A DNA stretch of 64,000 nucleotides from Microseira wollei NIES-4236 (GCF_020521235.1 NZ_BLAY01000028.1:1-64000), one strand, 5' to 3'; counted from the stretch's first letter, positions 8,127-17,309 are shown. Notes: generated from the letters alone by a model not told the origin. Numbers and translations: made by a program.

Positions 8127-9188
8127 CTACTTGGTTTCTACTGGGTAAAACTCCTTTGTATCTTCCGAGTATTCCCAAGCAATTCCCTGTGGATCTCTGC
8201 TTTTGCTCCACTCCGGAAAATCCGAATCGTATCTGCGTTTATAAACCGTGCTGGAATGAACTCCCAGTCGGTTCGCAAGTTCGATTTGAATTAGAGAACC
8301 AAAAGCCATCAGTTTTTTGGGGGATTTTTCTGCTACTAATGGTTCCAGTTCCTCCTGATCGTCGTATTCAGTCGGCTGCTGTTCTGGCGGCGGTGCTTCC
8401 GTTTGCGCCTCTGTTGGCGTATCAGCTTCAGCCGTTAAGGGTTCCGCTTCCCTGGCGACAGTTTCTCCCGGCGCTGCGACTGGCATTTGCTCAGCAGTTG
8501 TTGATATTTCCCCAACGCTGGCGACAGTTTCTGGCGGTACTGCCACTGGCATTTGCTCAGCAGTTGTTGATATTTCCCCAACGCTGGCGACAGTTTCTGG
8601 CGGTACTGCCACTGGCATTTGCTCAGCAGTTGTTGATATTTCCCCAACGCTGGCGACAGTTTCTGGCGCCACTGCCACTGGCATTTGCTCAGCAGTTGTT
8701 GATATTTCCCCAACGCTGGCGACAGTTTCTGGCGCCACTGCCACTGGCATTTGCTCAGCAGTTATTGATCGTCTGAGCGGAATTTCTTTGCGTGTTTCGC
8801 TGCCATCAAGCAGGCTGTTTAGGGTGCTGCCGGTTGTAAAATAATACACCGTTCCCTTATCTTCGTACTCAATAGCACGGATACCGAATTCCTTAGCTTT
8901 GGCATCCAAGAACCGCTTTGCTGCCGTTCCGGAGATGTTGGCCTTCATTGCCAAATCCAGTGCTGTCAGGCATCCTTGGTTTGCTTGGATTAGCTGGTGG
9001 AAAATTGGGTTAAGTTGCAGGCTCCACTTTAGCCATTGGTAGCGCTGCCAAACATTCAAAGCACCGCCTAGCAAAACTAGCACCAGTAGTAGAGGCCAAG
9101 CCGTGAACAAGAGAACGATCGCCAGCGCAAAGGGGATAATGAGAATTAGAACGCCACTGGCGCTATCATCGATTACTTTTCCAGCCAT
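8127..9188 (-). CDS. membrane protein with five 22-residue repeats and a C-terminal HTH-like region
   Basis: A 353-residue protein. Two hydrophobic segments lie at residues about 10-45, then a soluble region of about 100 residues. Next come five near-identical 22-residue units of TAEQMPVAVAPETVASVGEI type (residues about 141-250) and an acidic Pro/Glu-rich stretch. The C-terminal 60 residues read IQIELANRLGVHSSTVYKRR, which resembles a helix-turn-helix. The repeat looks like a flexible spacer of variable length between membrane anchor and C-terminal domain. Function is unknown. It converges with the inhibitor gene, with one base between their ends. Confidence 0.75.
   Translation of the reverse strand: MAGKVIDDSASGVLILIIPFALAIVLLFTAWPLLLVLVLLGGALNVWQRYQWLKWSLQLNPIFHQLIQANQGCLTALDLAMKANISGTAAKRFLDAKAKEFGIRAIEYEDKGTVYYFTTGSTLNSLLDGSETRKEIPLRRSITAEQMPVAVAPETVASVGEISTTAEQMPVAVAPETVASVGEISTTAEQMPVAVPPETVASVGEISTTAEQMPVAVPPETVASVGEISTTAEQMPVAAPGETVAREAEPLTAEADTPTEAQTEAPPPEQQPTEYDDQEELEPLVAEKSPKKLMAFGSLIQIELANRLGVHSSTVYKRRYDSDFPEWSKSRDPQGIAWEYSEDTKEFYPVETK
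8452..8768. repeat. 66-bp in-frame minisatellite, about five units
   Basis: A 66-bp unit (22 codons) is repeated with very few changes: the outermost units diverge and the inner ones differ only by GGTACT/GCCACT-type variants. The length is a multiple of three, so copy number can change without frameshift. High identity suggests recent expansion. Confidence 0.93.
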
Positions 9189-9466
9189 GTCTTTTGCTGC
9201 AAATTTACTTCATGGCAAATCATCCTTAATTTTGGCAAAAATTGGGATCGCTAGTTTGCCCTGTCGGCAAATTTGCCAAATCTTGCCTCCGGGGGCGCTT
9301 TAATCCGGGTTCTTTACCTTCACCTCCCGGCGTTGGCATCCAAGCCGTTGTTGTGCTTGACTTTGTAGCTATACAATGTAACCCGACTGCAAAAGCGATC
9401 TCTATGGGTAACTACAGCCAAATGGACGGTAGACGAGTATTGGCAACAATGATTTATCATTAGCGT
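9189..9466. other. intergenic region
   Basis: 278 bases between divergent genes. Near 9263-9285 there is a short imperfect palindrome, GGCAAATTTGCC. Otherwise I see no feature. Confidence 0.4.
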
Positions 9467-9745
9467 ATGGAGTTTGAGTGGGACGAAGCTAAAGCAGCCG
9501 CTAACCTCAAAAAGCACGGTGTCAGTTTTGAAGAAGCCAAGACCGTCTTCGACAATCCACTGGCGGTTATTTTCGATGATAAAGCTTATTCCGTAGACGA
9601 GCAACGGGAAATTATCATTGGTCACTCTCAGCAAAATCGGTTATTGCTAGTCAGCTTTACTGAACGTCCCAACAGCATCCGTATTATTAGCGCCCGTCTA
9701 GCTACCCGAAAAGAGCGTGAAGATTATGAAGAAAACGCCTTTTGA
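9467..9745 (+). CDS. BrnT-family (DUF497) toxin
   Basis: A 92-residue protein with the family pattern from its first residues: MEFEWDEAKAAANLKKHGVSFEEA, then VFDNPLA, a central REIIIGHS and the ending RIISARLATRKEREDYE. BrnT toxins have an RNase fold of the RelE type and inhibit translation. The antitoxin gene overlaps the 3' end by 20 bases, the usual toxin-first BrnTA order. I infer activity only from family membership. Confidence 0.9.
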   Translation: MEFEWDEAKAAANLKKHGVSFEEAKTVFDNPLAVIFDDKAYSVDEQREIIIGHSQQNRLLLVSFTERPNSIRIISARLATRKEREDYEENAF

Positions 9746-9980
9746 TCGCTCTCCAAACTCTGAGGACGAGCTTTTGCCTGAGTACAATTTTAACTACCAG
9801 AAGGCAAAACCTAATCGCTTTGCTACTCAAAGTGGAAAGCGAAAAATGAAAGTCGTTGTGCTAGAAGAGGATGTTGCTCAAGTTTTCACAACACCGGAGT
9901 CTGTAAATAAGGTTTTACGGGCGTTAATTGAAACGATGCCTAGAACAATGGACAGTGAAACCGCATCAGACAGTCGATGA
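9726..9980 (+). CDS. antitoxin partner of the BrnT-like toxin
   Basis: An 84-residue protein from the ATG at 9726; a GTG at 9717 is also possible. The first half contains LPEYNFNYQKAKPNRFA. The second half, VVVLEEDVAQVFTTPESVNKVLRALIE, resembles the short DNA-binding/dimerisation end of antitoxins paired with DUF497 proteins. The overlap with the toxin gene argues for coupled translation. The call rests mainly on gene order. Confidence 0.75.
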   Translation: MKKTPFDRSPNSEDELLPEYNFNYQKAKPNRFATQSGKRKMKVVVLEEDVAQVFTTPESVNKVLRALIETMPRTMDSETASDSR

Positions 9981-10179
9981 CTTTAATTTGGTGCGGCAAG
10001 CGAGCGCTTAATCCATCCTATAACTACTGATTTCGACTTGAGTTTATCAGCTATATTTATCAGGCTTTTAAACAGGCGTTTATTTATCTTAGGATTTTAT
10101 ACTAGATGTGGGGTGTCACTACGGGTATTATTGGGTATCCTAAGAGAAAGCTAAGCCACAAGCATAAATAGATCCAGAC

Positions 10180-10560
10180 ATGTTGCCACATCAGAACGGT
10201 TTTGTATCCATTACTGAAGATGGTCAGTTACTTGTTTCAGCTAAGTCAATAGCAGAAGCAAAAATAGCTATTAAAGAATTAAAGCTGAAGAAAAAGGAGT
10301 ATGCTCTGATAAAAAGAGAAATTTCTCAACAGCAGAAGCAAATTCGTGCAGCGTACACAGATAGAGTACGTCAAAGAGGTTCTAAATTTAGAGGTGGTGG
10401 TAGTATCGGTAGTTTTGTACGGACAGTTCAAACAATTAATCGTGATGCCGATCGTCGCCTCTTGGCTCAGCAACTTGCACCATTAGAGCAGAAAAAGAAT
10501 GTTGTTGAGGCAATTATTAATGCAATCGATTGGGCGATTTTACAAGTCGTATATTATTGA
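10180..10560 (+). CDS. hypothetical protein with coiled-coil segment
   Basis: A 126-residue protein. Residues about 25-60 are Lys/Glu/Gln rich (IAIKELKLKKKEYALIKREI) and would form a coiled coil. A glycine-rich FRGGGSIGSF follows at about 70, then a second helix ending in a hydrophobic tail VVYY. I do not recognise the family. It is preceded by a 200-base gap and is not in an obvious operon. Confidence 0.55.
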   Translation: MLPHQNGFVSITEDGQLLVSAKSIAEAKIAIKELKLKKKEYALIKREISQQQKQIRAAYTDRVRQRGSKFRGGGSIGSFVRTVQTINRDADRRLLAQQLAPLEQKKNVVEAIINAIDWAILQVVYY

Positions 10561-10633
10561 AAATTCATAGCTTATGGATTGACAATAATAAGTACGCGCA
10601 AGGCGAAAAGACTAGCGACAGTTGCTAACTTTG

Positions 10634-10668
10634 AGCGGTGCGTTACGCTGTCGCTAACGCACCCTACG
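10634..10668. repeat. GTGCGTTA palindromic repeat overlapping the hemW stop
   Basis: GGTGCGTTACG and CGCTAACGCACC arms form a hairpin. It overlaps the end of the hemW gene: the codons CGT AGG GTG CGT TAG come from it, so the last four residues (RRVR) and the stop are repeat-derived. Confidence 0.85.
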
Positions 10669-11931
10669 TTTATTATTGTTTGTCTCCAGTTGCTCAAATA
10701 AAGCTGCCAAAATTGTATTAGAAAATAAGAATCCTTCTGGGTCTGTTAATTTCAACATACCAGATTTCGGGAATTTATTTAATTCAGATTCTTCATTTAA
10801 AATTTCGACCCAACCTTGCTGATAATAGGGTTGCAAACAAGTCCAAATTTCCTTTAACGTCTCTTCTCCAAATTGCTGCAATAAATTAGATAAATCCAAA
10901 CCTTCTGCTAGACGCAATCCCAGCATCAATGTTTCTAACAAAATATCATTTGCCGATAATTCTGAATCATCTATCTGGCAACCCGATGCTACCCATTTAT
11001 AATACTCCTGCCTTGTACGAGGTCGGGTAAATCTTTTTCCCTCAACGTAACTCGCCGCACCCATACCAAACCCATAATAGGGGCGATTTTCCCAGTAAAC
11101 TCGATTGTGGCGACATTGATGTCCGGATTGGGCATAGTTGGAAATTTCATAATGTTCGTAACCGGCATTTGTCAGTATTTGTTGCGCCAGTTTATACATT
11201 TGTACGGTCATTTCGTCGCTGGGTAATGGTTTGACACCTGGTTGATATTGTCGCGCAAAAGCGGTCACTGGCTCGACAATTAAGTCGTAAACTGAGACGT
11301 GAGTGGGTGCTATTCCTACTACTGTTTCTAATGACTCCTGCCACTGTTGTAAAGTTTGATACGGCAGTCCAGAAATCAAGTCGATGCTGAATGAGGGAAA
11401 CGCGACTTGACGGATTAACTCAACGGCTGCGAAGATGTCGGCGACGGTATGCGATCGCCCGCTAATTTTGAGCAATTCATCCTGAAACGCTTGGACGCCC
11501 AAACTAATTCTATTTACCCCAGCATTTCGATATCCTTGTAGCTGAATTAAATCAAAGGTTCTGGGGTCTATTTCCATTGAAATCTCGGCATCAGATGCAA
11601 TCCCAAATTGCTTTTCTATGACTGACAGGATGCGATTTAACTGTTGCACTGATACTAGGGAAGGCGTCCCACCCCCAAAGAAAACTGTCTTGAGAGATTC
11701 TCCTAATTTTGGCGTTGCTTCTATTTCTTTACATAACCACTCTACATACTGAGAAATTGTGCCGGAGTTTTCGCCACTGAGTTTATCTCCCACTACAGAT
11801 ATCGCAAAATCGCAGTAATAGCACCGCCGCCGACAGAAGGGAATGTGGATATAGGCTGAAGTCGGTTTATTTAGAGATGCTGCCTCTTTTTTTACCGTCG
11901 TTAATTGCTGGATCCTGAGGATTGATGACAT
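10654..11931 (-). CDS. hemW: HemW-type radical SAM protein (heme chaperone, formerly oxygen-independent coproporphyrinogen oxidase-like)
   Basis: A 425-residue protein. The radical-SAM cluster motif CRRRCYYC lies near residue 33 with aromatic and Phe neighbours (CDF), followed by FFGGGTPSLV near 89 and the SLGVQAFQ segment near 142. HemW proteins hold a 4Fe-4S cluster plus SAM and are thought to deliver heme; true HemN enzymes carry an N-terminal extension and other residues, which are absent here. The first 25 residues are atypical and Met1 may not be the start. The C-terminal RRVR and stop lie in a palindromic repeat, so the end has been rewritten by a repeat. Confidence 0.87.
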   Translation of the reverse strand: MSSILRIQQLTTVKKEAASLNKPTSAYIHIPFCRRRCYYCDFAISVVGDKLSGENSGTISQYVEWLCKEIEATPKLGESLKTVFFGGGTPSLVSVQQLNRILSVIEKQFGIASDAEISMEIDPRTFDLIQLQGYRNAGVNRISLGVQAFQDELLKISGRSHTVADIFAAVELIRQVAFPSFSIDLISGLPYQTLQQWQESLETVVGIAPTHVSVYDLIVEPVTAFARQYQPGVKPLPSDEMTVQMYKLAQQILTNAGYEHYEISNYAQSGHQCRHNRVYWENRPYYGFGMGAASYVEGKRFTRPRTRQEYYKWVASGCQIDDSELSANDILLETLMLGLRLAEGLDLSNLLQQFGEETLKEIWTCLQPYYQQGWVEILNEESELNKFPKSGMLKLTDPEGFLFSNTILAALFEQLETNNNKRRVR

Positions 11932-12590
11932 TTTAACCTAAATACAGTTTGGATTTTTGAATTAATTTATACCAACATTTAGGTAATAATAAGCAGAAGT
12001 TGTTCGGGAAACCGGCGACAGGAGTCTCGAAGGGTAGGACGGGGGAATGGTGAGAGAGCGATAGCAGGGTTTGTAGTAGGCGCTTGAGCGCCCGTCGGCA
12101 AATCCCAGTCAGGCTTTCCCCTACTTGTACCAAAAAACCTTCGTTTAGGCTACCCTGCATCAAAAAACCAGGACTGACGCCAGGGCGTTGCCAGAAACAA
12201 AGGTGAGACCGTCGTTCGCGCTAGCGTTGGGAGGCATATCTCTGGTTGCCAAACCAACGATTTAAGGACTTAGGCAGGCGGGGTGAAAAACAAAGGTGAT
12301 GCGTCAATCTCGCTGGTGTAAACGCACGATTTTTCGGAGAAACCGGGTTTTTTTGCGTAATTCCTGGATTTTTCGGAGAAACCGGGAATATGGGGGTAAG
12401 TCCTGAAAACCTGACTCAATCAGCCTTTGAGCAGATTTATCAGTTTTACCTGTTTGTATTTTGATTAACACTTGTAAATTTAATCAACGGAGCAAGGGAA
12501 AATTGTACCAATGTGTAGAGATGTTTACGGTTTTCCGCAATTAATGTGAAACAAAGGACGCAAAGCGTTGAAGATATAATATAAAAGTGG
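11932..12590. other. long intergenic region with degenerate REP copies
   Basis: About 660 bases with no supported gene. From 12165 to 12412 it holds two or more degenerate copies of the AAACCGGG REP family: CCAGGACTGACGC, CAGAAACAAAGGTGA, GAGAAACCGGGTTTTTTTGCG and GGGTAAGTCCTG are recognisable pieces. The leftmost 200 bases show nothing clear. Confidence 0.7.
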
Positions 12591-12616
12591 AAAATCAAAC
12601 GGTTGCGTTTGATTTT
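12591..12616. promoter_or_regulatory. perfect 11-bp stem with 4-base loop upstream of the PIN/TRAM gene
   Basis: AAAATCAAACG, loop GTTG, then CGTTTGATTTT. It ends 58 bases before the start at 12674. It may be a 5' leader hairpin or a weak terminator of an upstream transcript; it lacks a long U run. Confidence 0.5.
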
Positions 12617-12673
12617 AATCGGTTCTTAATGATTCCAACAAAATGGAAATTAAATCCCAATTAGCTGAAGACA

Positions 12674-13759
12674 ATGCTTGACGCAATCATAATTATTTTA
12701 TTCATCCTAGCAGCAGCGGGGATAGGGTTCCACGGGGTTGATTTGCTACCTTCTGGCGCACTGACGCAAGTGACGAATCTAGAGGGTTTGCGCTGGGTAA
12801 ACGCCGGTTTTGGAGCCATACTCGGAATTGCCCTTGGTTTAAGCGCCCAAACAACTTACCGGCGCATCGAAAGACAAGTCCGCGAAATGCCTGTAGAAGT
12901 CCTGATCACCCGTTCCATAGGCTTGGTAATCGGGCTGTTGGTGGCAAACTTGATGCTGGCACCGGTGTCTTTACTGCCCATTCCGGCGGAGGTCGCTTTT
13001 ATTCAGCCAGTGGTAGCAGTTTTAGCCAGCGTCACCTTCGGGTTTACCGGCGTAACTTTAGCCGATACCCACGGACGAGCCTTTTTGCGGCTGATTAATC
13101 CCAACTCGGTGGAAACCCTGTTAGTCGCAGAAGGCACGCTCAAACCAGCAGCGACCAAGGTTTTAGATACCAGCTGCATTATCGACGGACGCATTGAAGA
13201 ACTGCTCGATACCGGGTTTATCGAAGGTCAAATTCTGGTGCCGCAGTTCGTGCTGCGGGAATTACAGCAAGTCGCCGATGCCGCTAACGATCAAAAGCGA
13301 GTCCGGGGACGTCGGGGACTGGATATTCTTAACCGGATGAAGACGGATCACCCAGAACGCATCGTCATCCACTCGGCGGACTACGACGATATACCCACGG
13401 TGGATGCCAAGCTGGTACGTTTGGCGCAGGAAATCAACGGTACTCTGCTGACCAACGACTTCAACTTAAGTAAAGTTGCCAGCGTGCAGAGAGTACCCGT
13501 CTTGAATATTAACGACCTAGCGCAAGCGCTTCGTCCTTCTTATCTACCTGGTGACAGCTTGGATCTGAAGATTATTAAAGAAGGCAAAGAACCGAGTCAG
13601 GGCATCGGCTATCTGGATGACGGGACGCTAGTTGTGGTCGAAGAAGGAAGTCGGTACGTGGGGAGCCAACTACGAGTAATCGTCACCTCGGCCTTACAAA
13701 CATCTGCTGGGCGGATGATTTTTGCCCGCCTCCAGGCCGTTGAAGGCATGAAGGTGTAA
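12674..13759 (+). CDS. PIN/TRAM-domain membrane protein (YacL-like)
   Basis: A 361-residue protein. Four hydrophobic segments fill residues about 1-135. A PIN nuclease domain follows from about 160: VLDTSCIIDGRI holds the first acidic residue, with VDAKLVRLAQ and LLTNDFNL near 240-260. A TRAM RNA-binding domain lies at about 290-350 (GEGYLDDG-like GIGYLDDGTLVVVEEG). This is the YacL architecture found in Firmicutes and cyanobacteria, a membrane-tethered putative RNase. Acidic residues of the PIN site appear to be kept. Substrate is unknown. Confidence 0.88.
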   Translation: MLDAIIIILFILAAAGIGFHGVDLLPSGALTQVTNLEGLRWVNAGFGAILGIALGLSAQTTYRRIERQVREMPVEVLITRSIGLVIGLLVANLMLAPVSLLPIPAEVAFIQPVVAVLASVTFGFTGVTLADTHGRAFLRLINPNSVETLLVAEGTLKPAATKVLDTSCIIDGRIEELLDTGFIEGQILVPQFVLRELQQVADAANDQKRVRGRRGLDILNRMKTDHPERIVIHSADYDDIPTVDAKLVRLAQEINGTLLTNDFNLSKVASVQRVPVLNINDLAQALRPSYLPGDSLDLKIIKEGKEPSQGIGYLDDGTLVVVEEGSRYVGSQLRVIVTSALQTSAGRMIFARLQAVEGMKV

Positions 13760-13796
13760 TTGCATCGGTTATAAGGTCATAGTTTATTTGACCAAT

Positions 13797-13826
13797 TACC
13801 AATTAGCAATTAGCAATTAGCAATTC
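13797..13826. repeat. short tandem repeat (AATTAGC units)
   Basis: Seven-base units of ATTAGCA type, several in a row, between the converging PIN/TRAM and VWA genes. The same heptamer type recurs at 35650, 36575, 46625, 54318, 55160, 63774 and 63828. Such heptamer arrays are common in filamentous cyanobacteria. Confidence 0.85.
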
Positions 13827-15072
13827 AAGAGTCGCTCTGTAACACGGTTTTAGAAACGATGCGGGTTTTCTTGCGATCGCTGTCTGAAAGTTCTTGCCCT
13901 TCTTGCAATCTAGTAGCACTGGTTTGCAGGACGGTGGCGGCGTTTTTGTCGCCCATTTGCAGTGCTGTTTTTGCCGCAGTTTGCAGCATCGTAGCAGCAC
14001 CGACGCGATCGCCTTGTTGTAATTTTGTCTCGGCTAACTGTGTTTGTCGGTATTTCGCCAAGGCCAATATAGACTTTTGTACCTGCGGGTTGAGGACTGG
14101 TTGGTAATTTGGCACGAAGTTCGCCTCTACCGGAATCAATTCAGAAAGCAATCCTGTCCGATCGACTCCTGGGTCATCGTAGCGGATTTGCAATCTGGCA
14201 ATGGTTTGTTTTCCTTCTGGCATCTGACCAATATAAAGGTTAGCCAAGACAACCCGCTCTAAATCGGTCATCAAATCTCCCAGTCGCACGACGAACCGAT
14301 CCCCCTCCTTTTGGACTGGTAGTTCGATGGTATCGGGTGCTACTTGGGCAATCGGTTTGAGTTCTGCTAGCCGCACTTGGGGCATGAGTTCCAATAACAG
14401 GTAAGAATTAGTTAATCCCACCGACTGGATGCGGTTGAACAGCTTACCAAACTCGTCGAGTACTTGTTCCGGTTTGGCGATGTGAGAAAGAGTACCGCGA
14501 CCGGCATCGGCAATGCGTTCTAATATATCTTGGTTCCAGCGATCGCCAAATCCCAAGGTGTTCACCGTCAGGTTATAGCTGGCAGCGAGTTCGGCTAATT
14601 TCAGGCAGCGGTTATTGTCGCCGTGTTCGTTTTCGCCGTCGGTTAATAAAAATGCCTGGGAAATCGCTTCTCGCTTACCCTTCGCCATTTCTTCAATTCC
14701 CAGCTTCAACCCTTCATCGATGGCGGTTCCCCCGTCTGCCTTTAGCAGAGCGATTTGGCGTTTAATGTTGGCTGGATTATCAATAACTTGATTAGAGACT
14801 AAAACTTTAGCGCGGTGATCGAAGACTACCACAGACAAGCGATCGCCCTGTGAAAGTCGCTCTACAAGGCGTCCGGCTGCCTGTTTCACCGTTTCTAAGG
14901 GACGCCCGGCCATCGAGCCAGAATGATCCAAGATTAAGCATAAATTCAGCGGCACATTGCGACTTGGTGCATCTGCGATCGCTCGAATTGACATCTCCAG
15001 CTGACGCTGGCTCGATGTCTGATGGGCATCAATATTAACATCATTCCATACTGGATTTAACCCGACTTTCAT
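13825..15072 (-). CDS. VWA-domain protein
   Basis: A 415-residue protein. A von Willebrand A domain starts near residue 43, with the MIDAS pattern DHSGS (49-53), a Thr in GGTAID near 115 and LLTDGENEHGD near 143. Residues about 225-340 are a beta-rich domain and the C-terminal 75 residues are helical, with QTSATRLQEGQEL. There is no signal peptide. Cyanobacterial proteins of this layout are often paired with phosphatase/kinase or FHA genes, but none is next to it here. It likely mediates metal-dependent protein binding; the partner is unknown. Confidence 0.85.
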   Translation of the reverse strand: MKVGLNPVWNDVNIDAHQTSSQRQLEMSIRAIADAPSRNVPLNLCLILDHSGSMAGRPLETVKQAAGRLVERLSQGDRLSVVVFDHRAKVLVSNQVIDNPANIKRQIALLKADGGTAIDEGLKLGIEEMAKGKREAISQAFLLTDGENEHGDNNRCLKLAELAASYNLTVNTLGFGDRWNQDILERIADAGRGTLSHIAKPEQVLDEFGKLFNRIQSVGLTNSYLLLELMPQVRLAELKPIAQVAPDTIELPVQKEGDRFVVRLGDLMTDLERVVLANLYIGQMPEGKQTIARLQIRYDDPGVDRTGLLSELIPVEANFVPNYQPVLNPQVQKSILALAKYRQTQLAETKLQQGDRVGAATMLQTAAKTALQMGDKNAATVLQTSATRLQEGQELSDSDRKKTRIVSKTVLQSDS

Positions 15073-15278
15073 ACCCCAAACTCCAACAATGAGTAATATA
15101 GGCTACCTCAAGGCGCGATCAGGACTTTTCGCAACCTACCATTAGCTTAGGCCAATCAAGAAGGATAATAGAACAAGCATAGGTGTTGGGAGCCGTACCG
15201 CGTCTGCCTTTATGTATACCCCGCCAGCGCGTTACTATGATTTAAAGAAAGATAGAGCCATTGTTTTGGAACGCGCAT

Positions 15279-15965
15279 ATGGACTCACCGATTAAGGCTG
15301 TTCAAGCTCCCTACTACGGAGATGCCTCTTTTCGCACACCCCCCCCAGATCTACCGTCCTTAATGTTGAAGGAACGGATTGTTTATCTGGGAACTCCCCT
15401 CATTTCCCCTGACGAATACAAGCGTCAAATGGGAGTCGATGTCACCAAGCTAATTATTGCCCAATTGCTCTATCTGCAATTTGACAATCCAGAAAAGCCG
15501 ATTTTCTTCTACATCAACTCCACAGGTACTTCTTGGTATACCGGAGATGCGATCGGCTATGAAACAGAAGCCTTTGCCATCTGCGACACGATCAACTATA
15601 TCAAGACACCCGTGCATACGATCTGCCTTGGTCAGGCAATGGGAACCGCAGCCATGATTTTATCAGCGGGAACAAAAGGTTGTCGAGCCAGTTTGCCTCA
15701 CGCCACGATTGTTTTAAACCAACCTCGGAGTGGCACGCGGGGTCAAGCAACGGATATCCAAATTTACGCTAAGGAAGTGTTGGCAAACAAGGCAGCCATA
15801 CTGGAAATTTTCTCCAAAAACACGGGGCAGCCAGCGGAAAAAATCGCCAAAGACACTGAGCGGATGTTATACATGACACCCCAAGAAGCCAAAGAGTATG
15901 GACTGATCGATCGCGTCCTGGAAAGCAAGAAAGATCTACCTGCACCAATACCCACATTCGCCTAA
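15279..15965 (+). CDS. clpR: ClpR, inactive ClpP-like subunit
   Basis: A 228-residue protein from the ATG at 15279; the TTG at 15261 is less likely. The ClpP fold is clear, but all triad positions are replaced: Gly122 for Ser (CLGQAMGTAAM), Asn147 for His (TIVLNQP) and Met for Asp (TERMLYMTPQEA). The insert STGTSWYTGDAIGYETEAFAICD is that of cyanobacterial and chloroplast ClpR. ClpR forms a mixed heptameric ring with ClpP3 that works with ClpC. It is the first of three paralogues in a row (gaps of 15 and 53 bases), probably one operon. Confidence 0.92.
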   Translation: MDSPIKAVQAPYYGDASFRTPPPDLPSLMLKERIVYLGTPLISPDEYKRQMGVDVTKLIIAQLLYLQFDNPEKPIFFYINSTGTSWYTGDAIGYETEAFAICDTINYIKTPVHTICLGQAMGTAAMILSAGTKGCRASLPHATIVLNQPRSGTRGQATDIQIYAKEVLANKAAILEIFSKNTGQPAEKIAKDTERMLYMTPQEAKEYGLIDRVLESKKDLPAPIPTFA

Positions 15966-15980
15966 GTATCTTCCTATCCT

Positions 15981-16649
15981 ATGCCTGTTAATGCAGCACT
16001 TCGGGTACCCTACAACATTCCAGGTAGTAACTATTGGCAGTGGGTCAATATTTATACTCGCTTGAGCCAGGAGCGAATTCTGTTCTTGAACCAGCCACTT
16101 ACTACCGATATGGCGAATTCGCTGATTACCGCAATGTTGTATCTGGACTCAGACGACCAAACCAAACCGATCTACCTTTATATCAATTCTGTGGGCGATC
16201 CTGTCCTGGCGGGTATGACGAATGAAACGGTTGGTATGATGTCGATTACGTCTGGCTTGGCAATTTACGACTCGATGCAGCACATCAAGTCAGAAGTTGT
16301 AACCATTTGTTTGGGTCAAGCTGTCAGCATGGCAGCTTTTATCCTATCATCTGGAACCAAAGGAAAACGAGTTAGTTTGCCCCACGCATCGATCGCTCTC
16401 ACCCAGTTTCGCAGCAGAACGCAAGGTCAAGCAACCGACATTCAAATCAACGCTAAAGAAGTCTTGGACAAAAAAGCCGTAGTCCTGGATATTCTGGCGC
16501 AAAATACGGGGCAGTCAGTTGAGAAAATTGCTAAAGACAGCGAACGCATTTTCTATATGACCCCCCAGGAAGCTAAAGAGTACGGACTGATCGATCGCGT
16601 CCTCCAAAGCACCAAAGAACTGTCTAACCCAGTTCCAGCGTTGACTTAG
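15981..16649 (+). CDS. degenerate ClpP paralogue, keeps Ser but lacks His and Asp
   Basis: A 222-residue ClpP-fold protein. The serine position is kept (Ser116 in GQAVSMAAF), the His position is Thr141 (SIALTQF) and the Asp position is Ile (SERIFYMTPQEA). There is an extra segment of about 14 residues after INSVGDPVLAG, at about 79-92, just before the helix that leads to the active site. The N-terminal half resembles the ClpP3 gene that follows and the C-terminal third ([16 protein letters not shown]) resembles the ClpR gene before it. It may be a second ClpR-type structural subunit. I may be unaware of an existing name for this group. Confidence 0.85.
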   Translation: MPVNAALRVPYNIPGSNYWQWVNIYTRLSQERILFLNQPLTTDMANSLITAMLYLDSDDQTKPIYLYINSVGDPVLAGMTNETVGMMSITSGLAIYDSMQHIKSEVVTICLGQAVSMAAFILSSGTKGKRVSLPHASIALTQFRSRTQGQATDIQINAKEVLDKKAVVLDILAQNTGQSVEKIAKDSERIFYMTPQEAKEYGLIDRVLQSTKELSNPVPALT

Positions 16650-16702
16650 TTTTGCTCTGGAACTGTTGCAATCAACCTTCAAAGTAACCCCCCTGCAATC
16701 CT

Positions 16703-17293
16703 ATGCCTATTGGTATTCCCAGCGTTCCGTATCGCCTTCCCGGTGGTTCCTACGAACAATGGATTTCTCTAGAAGATCGTCTATTTCGGGAACGCATTAT
16801 TTTCCTGACAGAAGAAGTGGATGATGGCATTGCTAATGCGATCGTTGCTTACTTGCTGTATTTAGATTCCGACGATCAAACCAAGCCGATTTATCTGTAT
16901 ATCAATTCTCCCGGCGGCTCGGTCACCGCAGGCATGGCAATTTACGACACCATGCAGTACATCAAATCTGAGGTAATCACGATTTGTATGGGTCTAGCAG
17001 CCTCGATGGGGTCTTTCCTGTTGATGGCTGGGACAAAAGGAAAACGCATGGCTTTGCCTCACTCGCGGATCATGCTCCACCAACCTTCTGGCGGTACGCG
17101 GGGTCAAGCTACGGATATTCAGATTGAAGCGAAAGAAATTCTGCGGGTTCGCCGTCAGCTGAATGAAATTTACGCTCAACGGACGGGTCAACCCCTGGAA
17201 AAGATCGAGCGAGATATGGATCGAGACTTTTTCTTGTCGGCGCATGAGGCTAAGGAATATGGCCTGATCGATAAGGTGATCGAGGAACGGTAA
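16703..17293 (+). CDS. clpP3: ClpP3-type protease proteolytic subunit
   Basis: A 196-residue ClpP with intact catalytic triad: Ser101 (GLAASMGSF), His126 (RIMLHQP) and Asp175 (MDRDFF). The GGS strand [16 protein letters not shown] is standard. It likely supplies the active sites in a mixed ring with the upstream ClpR-type proteins and pairs with a Clp ATPase encoded elsewhere. The number 3 is based on its position after clpR and its [20 protein letters not shown] start, as in other cyanobacteria. Confidence 0.9.
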   Translation: MPIGIPSVPYRLPGGSYEQWISLEDRLFRERIIFLTEEVDDGIANAIVAYLLYLDSDDQTKPIYLYINSPGGSVTAGMAIYDTMQYIKSEVITICMGLAASMGSFLLMAGTKGKRMALPHSRIMLHQPSGGTRGQATDIQIEAKEILRVRRQLNEIYAQRTGQPLEKIERDMDRDFFLSAHEAKEYGLIDKVIEER

Positions 17294-17309
17294 TAAAATT
17301 TTGGATTTG

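Noticed and set aside
8435-8776. Genes on the other frames or strand across the 66-bp repeat
   Set aside because: The repeat length is a multiple of three, so all frames stay open; only the 353-residue frame has flanking non-repeat domains.
11933-12163. Small leftward gene after hemW's start
   Set aside because: No ribosome site, no recognisable domain and low-quality codon pattern; intergenic DNA.
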